Source: Gracilimonas tropica DSM 19535
Lineage (GTDB): Bacteria > Bacteroidota > Rhodothermia > Balneolales > Balneolaceae
DNA length: 64,000 nucleotides
Assembly (NCBI RefSeq): GCF_000375425.1
Contig: NZ_AQXG01000002.1
Coordinates: forward strand, 203,712 to 267,711
Reading direction: 5' to 3'
Below, piece after piece: positions 33,540-41,894 of the stretch (position 1 is the stretch's first letter; every line of letters starts with the position of its first letter). The translations under genes and the position numbers were made by a program. The notes below the pieces were generated by a model. That model had not been told where the DNA came from. It saw nothing but the letters and a program-made list of their open reading frames with translations, and made no database searches.

Positions 33540-35000
33540 ATGCAAAAACTACAGACCATCACAGTTGCCCATGGAGACGGAATAGGCCCGGAAATCATGG
33601 ATGCCGCTCTTAAAATTTTAGATGCTTCCGGTGCCAAACTAAGATACGATACCATCGAAGTGGGAAAAAAAGTCTATGAAAGAGGAGTCAAATCGGGTAT
33701 CGAAGATGATGCCTGGAATACCGTTCTAAAGAACAAAATACTGCTTAAAGCCCCCATCACAACACCACAAGGTGGCGGAGTTAAAAGCCTGAATGTAACG
33801 CTCCGCAAAACTCTGGGGCTTTTTGCCAATGTTCGCCCCTGCCGCGCTTATCACCCATTCGTGAATACCAAACATCCGGAAATGGACGTCACCATCATTC
33901 GGGAGAATGAGGAAGACACCTATGGAGGAATTGAACATCGCCAAACTTTTGAAGTGTATCAATGTCTCAAGCTCATCACCTTGCCCGGCACCGAGCGGAT
34001 CATCAGATATGCCTTTGAATATGCAAAATCTCACAGCCGAAATAAGGTTACCTGCTTCACTAAGGACAATATCATGAAGCTCACGGACGGACTTTTTCAT
34101 GAGATCTTTAAGACCATTGCCTCTGAATATCCGGAAATTGAAGCCGAAAATCTGATCGTAGATATTGGTACCGCACGGCTTGCAGACACTCCGGAAAAAT
34201 TTGATGTTGTCGTGATGCCTAACCTGTATGGAGATATCGTCTCAGATGTAGCAGCTCAGATCTCAGGCTCAGTGGGAATGGTCGGATCGGCAAATATAGG
34301 AACTGATTGTGCTATGTTTGAAGCTATCCATGGCTCTGCACCCGATATTTCCGGACAAAATATTGCCAATCCTTCGGCACTCATACAGGCATCCATCATG
34401 ATGCTCCGACATATTGGCCAAAACCAGCCGGCAGAGCGAATTCAAAACGCCTGGCTCAAAACACTTGAAGATGGAGTTCACACAATCGACATGTTCGGCT
34501 CAGACAGTAAGAAGAAAGTTACAACCGATGAATTTGCAGACGAACTGATCCAAAGGCTCGGTGAAATCCCCTCAATCCTGGAGCCGGTGAGCTATGCAGG
34601 CCAGCAAAAAGTTCAAATTCCCGAATTGAAACTGAGCAGAACGGAACTCCGTCCTTCCTTAAAACAAAAACGCGAACTGCTCGGAGTAGATGTATTTGTG
34701 TATTGGGAACCGGAAAATCCAAACCTGTTAGCTGAACGTCTTCAGGAAGCTGCTGGGCAGAAATTCGAGCTTAGCATGATCACCAACCGGGGCACTAAAG
34801 TATGGCCAAACGGCCTTCCTGAAACATTTTGTACCGATCATTGGAGATGTCGGTTTAAGGCAACTAATGGAAGAACCAATCAAATGGAGATCCTAGAGTT
34901 ACTCCAAAACCTGACCCGATATACCATAGATACCATAAAAACAGAAAACCTCTACACCTTTGACATGGAGCCGGCCTTCTCCCTGGGTCAAGGTGAATAG
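33540..35000 (+). CDS. icd: NAD-type isocitrate dehydrogenase with C-terminal extension
   Basis: 486 residues. It oxidatively decarboxylates isocitrate to 2-oxoglutarate and CO2. Substrate-binding residues of the beta-decarboxylating dehydrogenases are present: S83 and N85, R99 (NVRP), R121 (IIRENEEDTYGG), Y128 and K175 (CFTKDN), with the metal aspartates in GDIVSDVAAQ. At the cofactor site D269-I270 (HGSAPDISG) replaces the Lys-Tyr of E. coli IDH, so NAD specificity is predicted. The roughly 150-residue C-terminal extension is like that of the Thermus/Rickettsia-type enzymes. A terminator follows. Confidence 0.9.
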   Translation: MQKLQTITVAHGDGIGPEIMDAALKILDASGAKLRYDTIEVGKKVYERGVKSGIEDDAWNTVLKNKILLKAPITTPQGGGVKSLNVTLRKTLGLFANVRPCRAYHPFVNTKHPEMDVTIIRENEEDTYGGIEHRQTFEVYQCLKLITLPGTERIIRYAFEYAKSHSRNKVTCFTKDNIMKLTDGLFHEIFKTIASEYPEIEAENLIVDIGTARLADTPEKFDVVVMPNLYGDIVSDVAAQISGSVGMVGSANIGTDCAMFEAIHGSAPDISGQNIANPSALIQASIMMLRHIGQNQPAERIQNAWLKTLEDGVHTIDMFGSDSKKKVTTDEFADELIQRLGEIPSILEPVSYAGQQKVQIPELKLSRTELRPSLKQKRELLGVDVFVYWEPENPNLLAERLQEAAGQKFELSMITNRGTKVWPNGLPETFCTDHWRCRFKATNGRTNQMEILELLQNLTRYTIDTIKTENLYTFDMEPAFSLGQGE

Positions 35001-35030
35001 CTAAAATCATAATACAAAAGTGTGCTCAAA

Positions 35031-35063
35031 AGCCACATCCCAAATCCGGGATGTGGCTTTTTT
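35031..35063 (+). terminator. Rho-independent terminator of icd
   Basis: AGCCACATCCC (35031-35041) and GGGATGTGGCT (35048-35058) are perfect complements with a 6-base loop, followed by six T. This structure rules out the GTG at 35020 as the start of the next gene. Confidence 0.92.
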
Positions 35064-35145
35064 AATGTTCGAAAGTTGTTACAATGAATTAAAGAGAATG
35101 GTTAAATTCTTTATCTTTGACCCAAATCAAAAACAAGCAGTCCTA

Positions 35146-35826
35146 ATGATCAAAGAATTATTTCCTGAATCACAACCTATTTCTGAATTAAGAAAATTAA
35201 TTGAAACCGAGCTGCCTAAAGAAAACCTGAACGAAGGCAATACTTTATGGGCTACTTCTGTTTGCAGTGACGAAGTTAACCAGAGTTTAAACCAGTTAAA
35301 CGATTACTTCAAAGCCTTTGGCCCATTTATTATGGGGGGAATTTCAGGAATTCCTTTTGCAGGCAAAACCGGTTTTAAAGCATTTGCAAGCCATATTCCG
35401 GATAATGGAGGCGCCGTTATCATTTACGGGCCACATATCGGTATCACTAAAGATGGCAAGGTTGGAATGATAAACCGTGATGGGCAGGGAGAATCTTCTT
35501 CCTGTTGCGGCTCACTCGTTGCCGGTTTAAACAGTGTTAAGACAGGTAATGTACTCAACATTTCTCATGACGACTATCAACAGGGACAGGTCAATAAAAT
35601 ATTGATCGAAAGGTATGACGAGATCAAGAAAGCTGATCGTGATATCGTGATGGCAACGGAAGTAGCTTATGACCAGATCAAAAGGGAACTTACCGATATT
35701 GTTGCTGGCAGCCTGGATTCACTCGGAGAAAAACCCCTTCTTTTGATAGGAGGAATTATCATTAATCGGGATTGGGATCAGGACGATCTTTTTGAAGTCC
35801 GGGACGTGGCTTGGTACAACAATTAA
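35146..35826 (+). CDS. LCIB-like (limiting-CO2-inducible B/C) carbonic anhydrase homologue
   Basis: 226 residues from ATG 35146; an alternative ATG is at 35098. I prefer 35146 because TATCTTTG at 35112-35119 matches the Bacteroidota -7 element TAnnTTTG, about 27 bases upstream. The protein follows the LCIB plan: SVCSDEVNQ (C40), IMGGISGIPFAGKTGFKAFA then SHIPDNG (H83), IIYGPHIGITKDGKVGMINR and ESSSCCGSLVAGL (C121). In algal LCIB enzymes the Cys, His and Cys at these places bind zinc in a beta-CA-like fold. It should interconvert CO2 and bicarbonate in the cytosol; activity is unproven. It lies between icd and an SMP-30-like lipoprotein. Confidence 0.78.
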   Translation: MIKELFPESQPISELRKLIETELPKENLNEGNTLWATSVCSDEVNQSLNQLNDYFKAFGPFIMGGISGIPFAGKTGFKAFASHIPDNGGAVIIYGPHIGITKDGKVGMINRDGQGESSSCCGSLVAGLNSVKTGNVLNISHDDYQQGQVNKILIERYDEIKKADRDIVMATEVAYDQIKRELTDIVAGSLDSLGEKPLLLIGGIIINRDWDQDDLFEVRDVAWYNN

Positions 35827-35831
35827 ATATT

Positions 35832-36719
35832 ATGAGATACTCTACCTTTCTATTTTTGAGCCTTCTTGGCTTACTTTCCGGCTGTAACTCCTCTGAAAAA
35901 CCCGGGGAACCTGACCTGAGTACTTTCCAGGATACTTCGGATACAATATATGCAGTCACCGGTTTAGATGGGCCGGAAGCGGTGCGATACGATCCCGATC
36001 AGAAGGTTTATTTCATCTCCAATTTTACCGGTGGCGGCAATGCTCAGGATTCTACCGGCTTCATCACCAAGGTAAACGATAAGGGAAAAGTGGAGGCACT
36101 TAAGTTCATGGAAGGAACAAAAGAAGCCCCGCTACACGCTCCCAGAGGTATGTATATTACTCATAAAACCCTATGGGTTGCCGACGTGCTTGGAGTACAC
36201 GGGTTCAATAAAAATACGGGCCAACAAACTAATTTCGTGGATTTCAGTTCATTTCAGATTGGCTTTTTGAATGATGTTTCTGCAGATAAGAATGGAAACT
36301 TATATGTTACCGATACCGGAACATCTACCGTTTATAAAATCCAGGATGGCCAAGTATCCGTATTTCTTGATGAATTACCAATTGCTCCAAATGGGATCAC
36401 CTTGAATCCTGCTGATGACACATTCTTATTGGCTCCCTGGAATGGAGATCAAACTTTTTACTCCTTTGATGAGAGTGGAGAACTTTCAGAGTTTGCGGTA
36501 TTGGAAGGCGGCTATTTTGATGGTATTGAATTCATCGGAAAAACTCTTTTTTCAGCAAGTCAGCAAGATTCTTCAATTCGTATTTTCCAACCTAAGATGG
36601 AAAAGCAATTGATCAAAACCAGTGGCAGGCCTGCTGACATTGGTATTAATACGGATCTAAACCACATAGCCGTACCTTATATTGCGCTTGATAAAGTTGA
36701 AATTTGGGATCTTAATTAG
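35832..36719 (+). CDS. SMP-30/gluconolactonase-like beta-propeller lipoprotein
   Basis: 295 residues from ATG 35832, because this start gives a clean lipoprotein signal MRYSTFLFLSLLGLLSGC (lipobox LLSGC); the frame is open further upstream. The mature part is made of propeller-type repeats: LDGPEAVRYDPDQKVYFISN, APRGMYITHKTLWVADVLG, LNDVSADKNGNLYVTDTGTS, LPIAPNGITLNPADDTFLLA. This pattern belongs to the SMP-30/NHL superfamily. Substrate or ligand is unknown. It starts 5 bases after the LCIB-like stop, so the two are probably cotranscribed. Confidence 0.8.
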   Translation: MRYSTFLFLSLLGLLSGCNSSEKPGEPDLSTFQDTSDTIYAVTGLDGPEAVRYDPDQKVYFISNFTGGGNAQDSTGFITKVNDKGKVEALKFMEGTKEAPLHAPRGMYITHKTLWVADVLGVHGFNKNTGQQTNFVDFSSFQIGFLNDVSADKNGNLYVTDTGTSTVYKIQDGQVSVFLDELPIAPNGITLNPADDTFLLAPWNGDQTFYSFDESGELSEFAVLEGGYFDGIEFIGKTLFSASQQDSSIRIFQPKMEKQLIKTSGRPADIGINTDLNHIAVPYIALDKVEIWDLN

Positions 36720-36728
36720 TTCTGATTT

Positions 36729-37934
36729 ATGTCAAAACCTGCCGCTCCAATTCCAGAAAATGAATTTGAAAGGTTGCTGAAGTTAGCCGATTATGATATC
36801 GATTATTCACAGATACATGGTAAACTCGATGACCTAACCCGCCTTGCTGCCTTTGTGGCCGGAACACCCATCTCTCTGGTTAACTTATTGGAAGCTAATA
36901 CCCAATGGACGGTATCCAATTATGGGCTCAATGTTCACCAAACACCACGTGAAGAAACCGTTTGCCAATATGTGGTTCTGGATGACGCTCCTCTGGAGGT
37001 AGAAGACCTCACTCAGGACGAACGTTTTAAGAAAAAAAGCTATGTGGTCAACGATCCTCATATCCAATACTATTATGGGTTGCCCTTAACTACCCCTGAT
37101 GGGATCCGTATTGGGGCTATGTGTGTGATGGATACCAAATCAAATGATCTCTCACCTGAGAAAGAAGAATTCCTGAAGATCATTGCCAATGAAGTGATCA
37201 CCCGCATTGAATACGAACATAAGCTCAAGTTAATGCGCAATAATATGGATGAGCTAAAAGAGATCCAGCGAAAAGTCAGCCATGATATCAGAGGACCTAT
37301 AGGTGGGATCATAGGGATTGCAGAAATTCTGCGTGATCAGGCAGAAGAAAGTAAAATGGAAGAGTTCATGAAGCTGCTTGAACTTATTAATAAAGGGGGA
37401 AGATCCGTTTTGGAACTGGCTGATGATATTCTTTCCAACTACAAAGAAGAGGATTCCCCGGCTAAGATTTCCGATCACGAGCTAACATTATCCTCCCTCA
37501 AACAAAAGCTGCTTAATCTATATACTCCCCAGGCAAAAAGTAAGAATATCAATTACTCAGTAATTGTGAGTTCCAACAAAGTGGATGTCCCTTTTCCGAA
37601 GCATAAGTTGCTGCAAATTTTTGGGAATCTGATCACTAATGCGAATAAGTTCACTCCTGAGAATGGCTCTGTGAAGGTTGAACTTTCCTTCAGTCCTGCA
37701 CCCGATTCCAAATTGGTGTTTATAGTTTCGGACTCAGGTGTTGGTATGTCCCCGGAACAGAAAGAAAACATTCTTTCCGACCATGCACAATCTACCGCAG
37801 GCACAAAGAATGAGCGTGGATTTGGTTTCGGTTTTCAATTAGCAAAACATTTAATCGAGACCATGGATGGTTCCATCTCTATTCACTCGAAGCAAGGCGA
37901 AGGCACTTCCATTAAGGTCGAGATTCCTGTATAA
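36729..37934 (+). CDS. Cytosolic GAF-domain sensor histidine kinase
   Basis: 401 residues with no membrane segment. Residues 25-160 form a GAF domain (DLTRLAAFVAGTPISLVNLL, ETVCQYVVLDDAPLEVEDL, YYGLPLTTPDGIRIGAMCVM). The HisKA segment has the phosphoacceptor His in QRKVSHDIRGPIGGIIGIAE. The ATPase domain shows N box FGNLITNANKFTPENG, G1 VSDSGVGMSPEQ and G2 GFGFGFQLAKHLIE. GAF kinases of the type with 'R.ETVCQYVV' often sense oxidation or nucleotides; the ligand is unknown. No regulator is beside it. It is 9 bases after the SMP-30-like gene and may share its transcript. Confidence 0.92.
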   Translation: MSKPAAPIPENEFERLLKLADYDIDYSQIHGKLDDLTRLAAFVAGTPISLVNLLEANTQWTVSNYGLNVHQTPREETVCQYVVLDDAPLEVEDLTQDERFKKKSYVVNDPHIQYYYGLPLTTPDGIRIGAMCVMDTKSNDLSPEKEEFLKIIANEVITRIEYEHKLKLMRNNMDELKEIQRKVSHDIRGPIGGIIGIAEILRDQAEESKMEEFMKLLELINKGGRSVLELADDILSNYKEEDSPAKISDHELTLSSLKQKLLNLYTPQAKSKNINYSVIVSSNKVDVPFPKHKLLQIFGNLITNANKFTPENGSVKVELSFSPAPDSKLVFIVSDSGVGMSPEQKENILSDHAQSTAGTKNERGFGFGFQLAKHLIETMDGSISIHSKQGEGTSIKVEIPV

Positions 37935-37949
37935 AATCTCAGCGATTTA

Positions 37950-39080
37950 CTACTGCGCGGTCTTTTTGTATCGTTTAATGGATACCAGCAACAGTACGCT
38001 TCCCATAAAAAGCAGGACATAAACCATGTTTTGAATTTCTATCCATCCGGCTCCTTTCAAAAGTACCATCCGCATGATTTTTATGAAATAGGCTATGGGA
38101 TTAACAAGAGTCAGATTTTGTGCCCAATTAGGCATGCTTTCAATCGGTGTAAATAATCCACCCAGCAGAATAAATACCACCATCAAAAACCAAGCTATGA
38201 ACATGGCTTGTTGCTGAGTGTGCGTTACCGTCGAGATCAAAAGTCCCAGCGACTGTATGGTGATCAGAAAAATACCTGCTACAGCTAACACTGTAAAAAG
38301 ATTACCCAGAAAAGGGATCTGAAACCCATAGCGCGCGAGGGCTAAACCAATAAGAAGATCAACCATTCCTATCACCCAAAACGGCAATAATTTACCTATC
38401 ATGAATTGGTATTTTCGGATCGGTGTAACATTCAGTTGCTCAATGGTACCAATTTCCTGTTCCCGCACAATGTTCATCCCGGAAAGAAAAAGCCCTATCA
38501 TCGAAACCAAAACAACCAGAATGCCGGGAACCATATAGGTTATATAATCTAAATTGGGATTGTACCAATTTTGCGGAATGATGTTTATTGAGCTTGATAG
38601 TTTTGGAGCTGACACCGCATTTCTCATGTTCACCTCCACCAGTTTTTCAGCATTAAGATCTTTTAGGATTGATGTACTGTATGACTGAATCAAACCTGCC
38701 GTGCTACCATCAACTGCATCTATGATGAGCTGTAAATGGGCTTTCCTCCCCTCCTTAAAATCCGTTTCAAAACCTTGTGGAATTTGTATGATCATGCTCA
38801 CCTGCCCTTCATCCATGGCTTCAAGGGCTTCTTCAGGGTTGAATGTCTCAAGTTCAAGAACAAAATATCCACTGGCCTGAAACCTGGATACCAACGCTCT
38901 GGAAAGTTCAGACTGATCCGCATCAATCAACGCCATATCAACTTCTTTTAGCTCATAAGTGGCCGCAAATGACAAAACCAGCAATTGAATGACCGGCATC
39001 ACAAATAAAATGGGCAGCATCGACTTGTTTCGGAATATTTGTAAGAATTCCTTTCTAAGAAGTACACGAATAATTCTCAT
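37950..39080 (-). CDS. ABC-2 type transporter permease (YbhR-like)
   Basis: 376 residues. It has one N-terminal membrane helix (MLPILFVMPVIQLLVLSFAA), a large extracytoplasmic domain (about 45-175), and five C-terminal helices. The family motif MVPGILVVLVSMIGLFLSGM followed by NIVREQEIGTIEQLNVTPIR is clear. It is the last gene of a seven-gene export operon, overlapping the preceding permease gene by 4 bases. With its sister permease it would form the membrane channel of a drug or lipid exporter like YbhFSR. Confidence 0.92.
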   Translation of the reverse strand: MRIIRVLLRKEFLQIFRNKSMLPILFVMPVIQLLVLSFAATYELKEVDMALIDADQSELSRALVSRFQASGYFVLELETFNPEEALEAMDEGQVSMIIQIPQGFETDFKEGRKAHLQLIIDAVDGSTAGLIQSYSTSILKDLNAEKLVEVNMRNAVSAPKLSSSINIIPQNWYNPNLDYITYMVPGILVVLVSMIGLFLSGMNIVREQEIGTIEQLNVTPIRKYQFMIGKLLPFWVIGMVDLLIGLALARYGFQIPFLGNLFTVLAVAGIFLITIQSLGLLISTVTHTQQQAMFIAWFLMVVFILLGGLFTPIESMPNWAQNLTLVNPIAYFIKIMRMVLLKGAGWIEIQNMVYVLLFMGSVLLLVSIKRYKKTAQ

Positions 39081-40186
39081 TGCAGCCTCACCTTAAATTT
39101 CCTGATGCTAAGTGCTATAAGCAATACAGTCATCATTACAAGAATGAGCGTTTCTTTCCATATCAATAAAAAATCAGAGCCCTTAAGCATGATGCTTCGC
39201 ACGATCACCAAGAACCATTTGGCGGGAATGATATGCGAAACAAACTGCAAAACATCGGGCATACTGCTCACAGGAAAGATAAAACCGGAAAGCAGAACGG
39301 TGGGAAGTAATAAACCAGCCAGGGATATCATCATAGCCGTTTGTTGATTCTCGGATGCCGAAGAAATAAATACGCCCAATGCCAATGCTGTCAAAATAAA
39401 CAACCCGGATTCTGCAAAAAACAACAGGTAAGAACCTTCAAATGGCACTTGAAATACAAACTTAGCCAAAATCAAAATGGTGATCACATTTACAACCGAC
39501 AGCACCAGATATGGAAGTACCTTTCCTATTATGATGTGATAAGGTTTAAGAGGCGAAACAAGTAAAATCTCCATATTCCCCATCTCCTTTTCCCTTGTGA
39601 TGGAAATGGAAGTCATAAGTGCTGATACCAGCATCAAAATTACAGCGATCAGTCCGGGCACAAACAGGTTCACACTTTTGAGCTCCGGGTTGTACATCAT
39701 CCGTATATCCGGACTGATTCCCGCCGTTTCCAGGTGCTTGCCTTCATGCAATGTTTCAGCATAATCTTGTATGATATTGGCCGTGTAGGATTGTACAAGG
39801 TTTGCCAGATTGGGGTCAGTAGCATCTGTTAATACCTGAACATTTGCTTGCCCCTGTTTTACCAGTTTTTTTCTGAATTCAGATTCAAAAACTACGACCT
39901 CTTTAACCTCTCCCTGCCGAAACAGTGCCTCCACTTCATCATAGCTCTTCAGGTACGCACTTATCTCGAAAGAATCAGAGGCTTCGAGTTTGTGAATGAT
40001 CGCCTGTGAAGCTTCGTCTTTGGCTCTGTCCAAAATGCCGATCTTCGCATTGTTGATCTCATTTCGAATGGCAAACCCAAACAAGATCATCATAATGACC
40101 GGCATCCCAAACAGAACTATAAGCGTTCTTTTGTCACGATATATCTGCTTGAATTCCTTCACCACAAATCCTGAAAATGAGTTCAT
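39077..40186 (-). CDS. ABC-2 type transporter permease (YbhS-like)
   Basis: 369 residues from ATG 40186; upstream extension of the frame to 40324 is only the shadow of the ATPase gene in another frame. Architecture as in its partner: helix 1 (LIVLFGMPVIMMILFGFAIR), extracytoplasmic domain, then FVPGLIAVILMLVSALMTSI with SITREKEMGNMEILLVSPLK and several helices. ATG overlaps the stop of the ATPase gene and its own stop overlaps the next permease, each by 4 bases. It shares family features with the 37950 gene but is clearly divergent. Confidence 0.92.
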   Translation of the reverse strand: MNSFSGFVVKEFKQIYRDKRTLIVLFGMPVIMMILFGFAIRNEINNAKIGILDRAKDEASQAIIHKLEASDSFEISAYLKSYDEVEALFRQGEVKEVVVFESEFRKKLVKQGQANVQVLTDATDPNLANLVQSYTANIIQDYAETLHEGKHLETAGISPDIRMMYNPELKSVNLFVPGLIAVILMLVSALMTSISITREKEMGNMEILLVSPLKPYHIIIGKVLPYLVLSVVNVITILILAKFVFQVPFEGSYLLFFAESGLFILTALALGVFISSASENQQTAMMISLAGLLLPTVLLSGFIFPVSSMPDVLQFVSHIIPAKWFLVIVRSIMLKGSDFLLIWKETLILVMMTVLLIALSIRKFKVRLQ

Positions 40187-40926
40187 CCACCCCCCCTTTT
40201 TGCCGACCGTGCCAATTTGATGAAAACTTCTTCGATGGTTTCTGCCGAATGTTCTTGTTTCAATTCCGCAGGTGTTCCAAGGGCATCCATACGGCCATCT
40301 ACCATAATCGAGATACGATCGCAATATTCCGCTTCGTCCATGTAATGCGTGGTCACAAAAACCGTGATCCCTTGCTCCGAAACTTCATAGATCTGTTCCC
40401 AAAACTGACGCCTTGTAACCGGATCAACGCCTCCGGTGGGTTCATCTAAAAAAACAATATTGGGATGATGAAGGATCGCTATTGAAAACGCCAGCTTTTG
40501 TTTCCATCCTAAGGGGAGGTCTTTGACCAATTTCTTTCGCTCTTCGATAAGCCCGGTTCTCTCCAGGAGTTCTTCTGCCTTTTGTGAAAGCTCATGGGGC
40601 TGAATTCCATAGACCCCCCCATAAAAACGGATGTTTTCCTCGGCGGTAAGATCATCGTATAAAGAAAACTTTTGGCTCATATAGCCAATGTTCTTCTTGA
40701 TTGATTCCGCCTCGGTATACACATCCCGTCCCGACACTCTTGCTTCTCCTGAGGTTGGTGTTAGCAACCCTGTCAACATTTTCATGGCCGTAGTTTTGCC
40801 TGCTCCATTTGCTCCAAGAAACCCAAATATCTCACCTTGTTTTACATTGAAAGTAATGTGATCAACGGCCGTAAAATCGCCGAACATGCGTGTTAAGCCT
40901 TTGGTTTGGATGGCAAAATCAAGCAT
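40183..40926 (-). CDS. ABC transporter ATP-binding protein (YbhF C-half-like)
   Basis: 247 residues from ATG 40926, which has a strong GAGGAGG seven bases upstream inside the end of the preceding gene; starts at 40977 and 40941 are less likely. Motifs: Walker A GANGAGKTTAM, Q loop YMSQKFSLYDDLTAEEN, signature region LPLGWKQKLAFSIAI (a degenerate LSGGQ), Walker B IVFLDEPTGGVDP, and H loop VTTHYMDEAEYCD. The signature 'LPLGWKQ' is also seen in the second half of YbhF-like ATPases. It would pair with the upstream ATPase as a heterodimer. Confidence 0.92.
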   Translation of the reverse strand: MLDFAIQTKGLTRMFGDFTAVDHITFNVKQGEIFGFLGANGAGKTTAMKMLTGLLTPTSGEARVSGRDVYTEAESIKKNIGYMSQKFSLYDDLTAEENIRFYGGVYGIQPHELSQKAEELLERTGLIEERKKLVKDLPLGWKQKLAFSIAILHHPNIVFLDEPTGGVDPVTRRQFWEQIYEVSEQGITVFVTTHYMDEAEYCDRISIMVDGRMDALGTPAELKQEHSAETIEEVFIKLARSAKRGGG

Positions 40927-41854
40927 TATTTTCCTCCTCATTTTGAGGATCCATAAGCTCCATAAAGCGATCTTCAATAGTTGGTTTTACAGATACGACC
41001 TGTACGTCATAAACCCCCTGCTTTTTGAGGAAATCTCTCAGTTCATCCTGATCTGGAGTTCGGTTCTTTTCGGTATAATGAACGTACTCGCCAAAAGGCT
41101 GGGCAGAATTTGTTTTTGGGTACGCTTTTAGCGCCTGCAATAGCTGATACGTACTTTTTGCCTTTATCCCAAGCAAGGGTTTTTTGAATCCTTCAACTAT
41201 GGATTCCGGGGAGTCGATCTGCAGGATCTTTCCATCCTGAATCAAAGCGACACGCTCACACAACTTAGCCTCATCCATATATGGAGTAGACACAATGATG
41301 GTGATCCCTTCTTGTTTTAGTACTTTCAGCATTTCCCAAAACTCCTTTCGGGAAACAGCGTCCACTCCTGTTGTAGGTTCATCCAGCAAAAGGATGCGCG
41401 GCTTATGGATAAGAGCGCAACTTAAGGCAAGCTTTTGTTTCATACCTCCCGATAAAGCTCCGGCCAGCCTTGTTTTGAACGGCTCAAGCTGGCGGTATAT
41501 CGGTTTGATGAGCTCATAATTAGACTCAATCGTGGTTCCAAATACAGAGGCAAAAAAGTTGAGATTCTCCTCCACTGTCAGATCCTGATAAAGAGAAAAT
41601 CTCCCAGGCATATATCCCAATAAAGGACGAATTTTTCTGTATTCATATACGGAATCCAGCCCCAGCACGGTCACGCTTCCTTCATCCGGTACCAATAAAG
41701 TGTTAATGAGACGGAATAGTGTAGTTTTCCCGGCTCCGTCCGGCCCGATAACCCCAAACAATTCCCCTTCCGTAACTTCAAAATCAACATTATCCAAAGC
41801 ATTCACGTTGGCGAAATATTTGGAGACACCGACTGCTTTTACCACCGTTTTCAT
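40919..41854 (-). CDS. ABC transporter ATP-binding protein (YbhF N-half-like)
   Basis: 311 residues. Walker A is GPDGAGKTTLFRL (Asp in place of the usual Asn/Ser), Q loop YMPGRFSLYQDLTVEEN, signature LSGGMKQKLALSCAL, Walker B ILLLDEPTTGVD, and H loop VSTPYMDEAKLCE, where His is replaced by Pro. The substitution at the H loop also occurs in YbhF-type N-halves and suggests that this site may be less active. A C-terminal extension of 90 residues follows. In E. coli both ATPase halves are one protein (YbhF); here they are separate genes overlapping by 8 bases. Confidence 0.92.
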   Translation of the reverse strand: MKTVVKAVGVSKYFANVNALDNVDFEVTEGELFGVIGPDGAGKTTLFRLINTLLVPDEGSVTVLGLDSVYEYRKIRPLLGYMPGRFSLYQDLTVEENLNFFASVFGTTIESNYELIKPIYRQLEPFKTRLAGALSGGMKQKLALSCALIHKPRILLLDEPTTGVDAVSRKEFWEMLKVLKQEGITIIVSTPYMDEAKLCERVALIQDGKILQIDSPESIVEGFKKPLLGIKAKSTYQLLQALKAYPKTNSAQPFGEYVHYTEKNRTPDQDELRDFLKKQGVYDVQVVSVKPTIEDRFMELMDPQNEEENNA

Positions 41855-41894
41855 CTCAGGCCTTTTTTGTTGTGATCTGACCGCATAACGCAGT

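Noticed and set aside
35020..35145. Longer N-terminus of the LCIB-like gene from GTG 35020
   Set aside because: The first codons lie in the icd terminator hairpin, and the residues show no family similarity.
40187..40324. 46-residue N-terminal extension of the YbhS-like permease
   Set aside because: It is the out-of-frame shadow of the upstream ATPase gene; the 4-base ATGA overlap at 40186 is the normal operon start.
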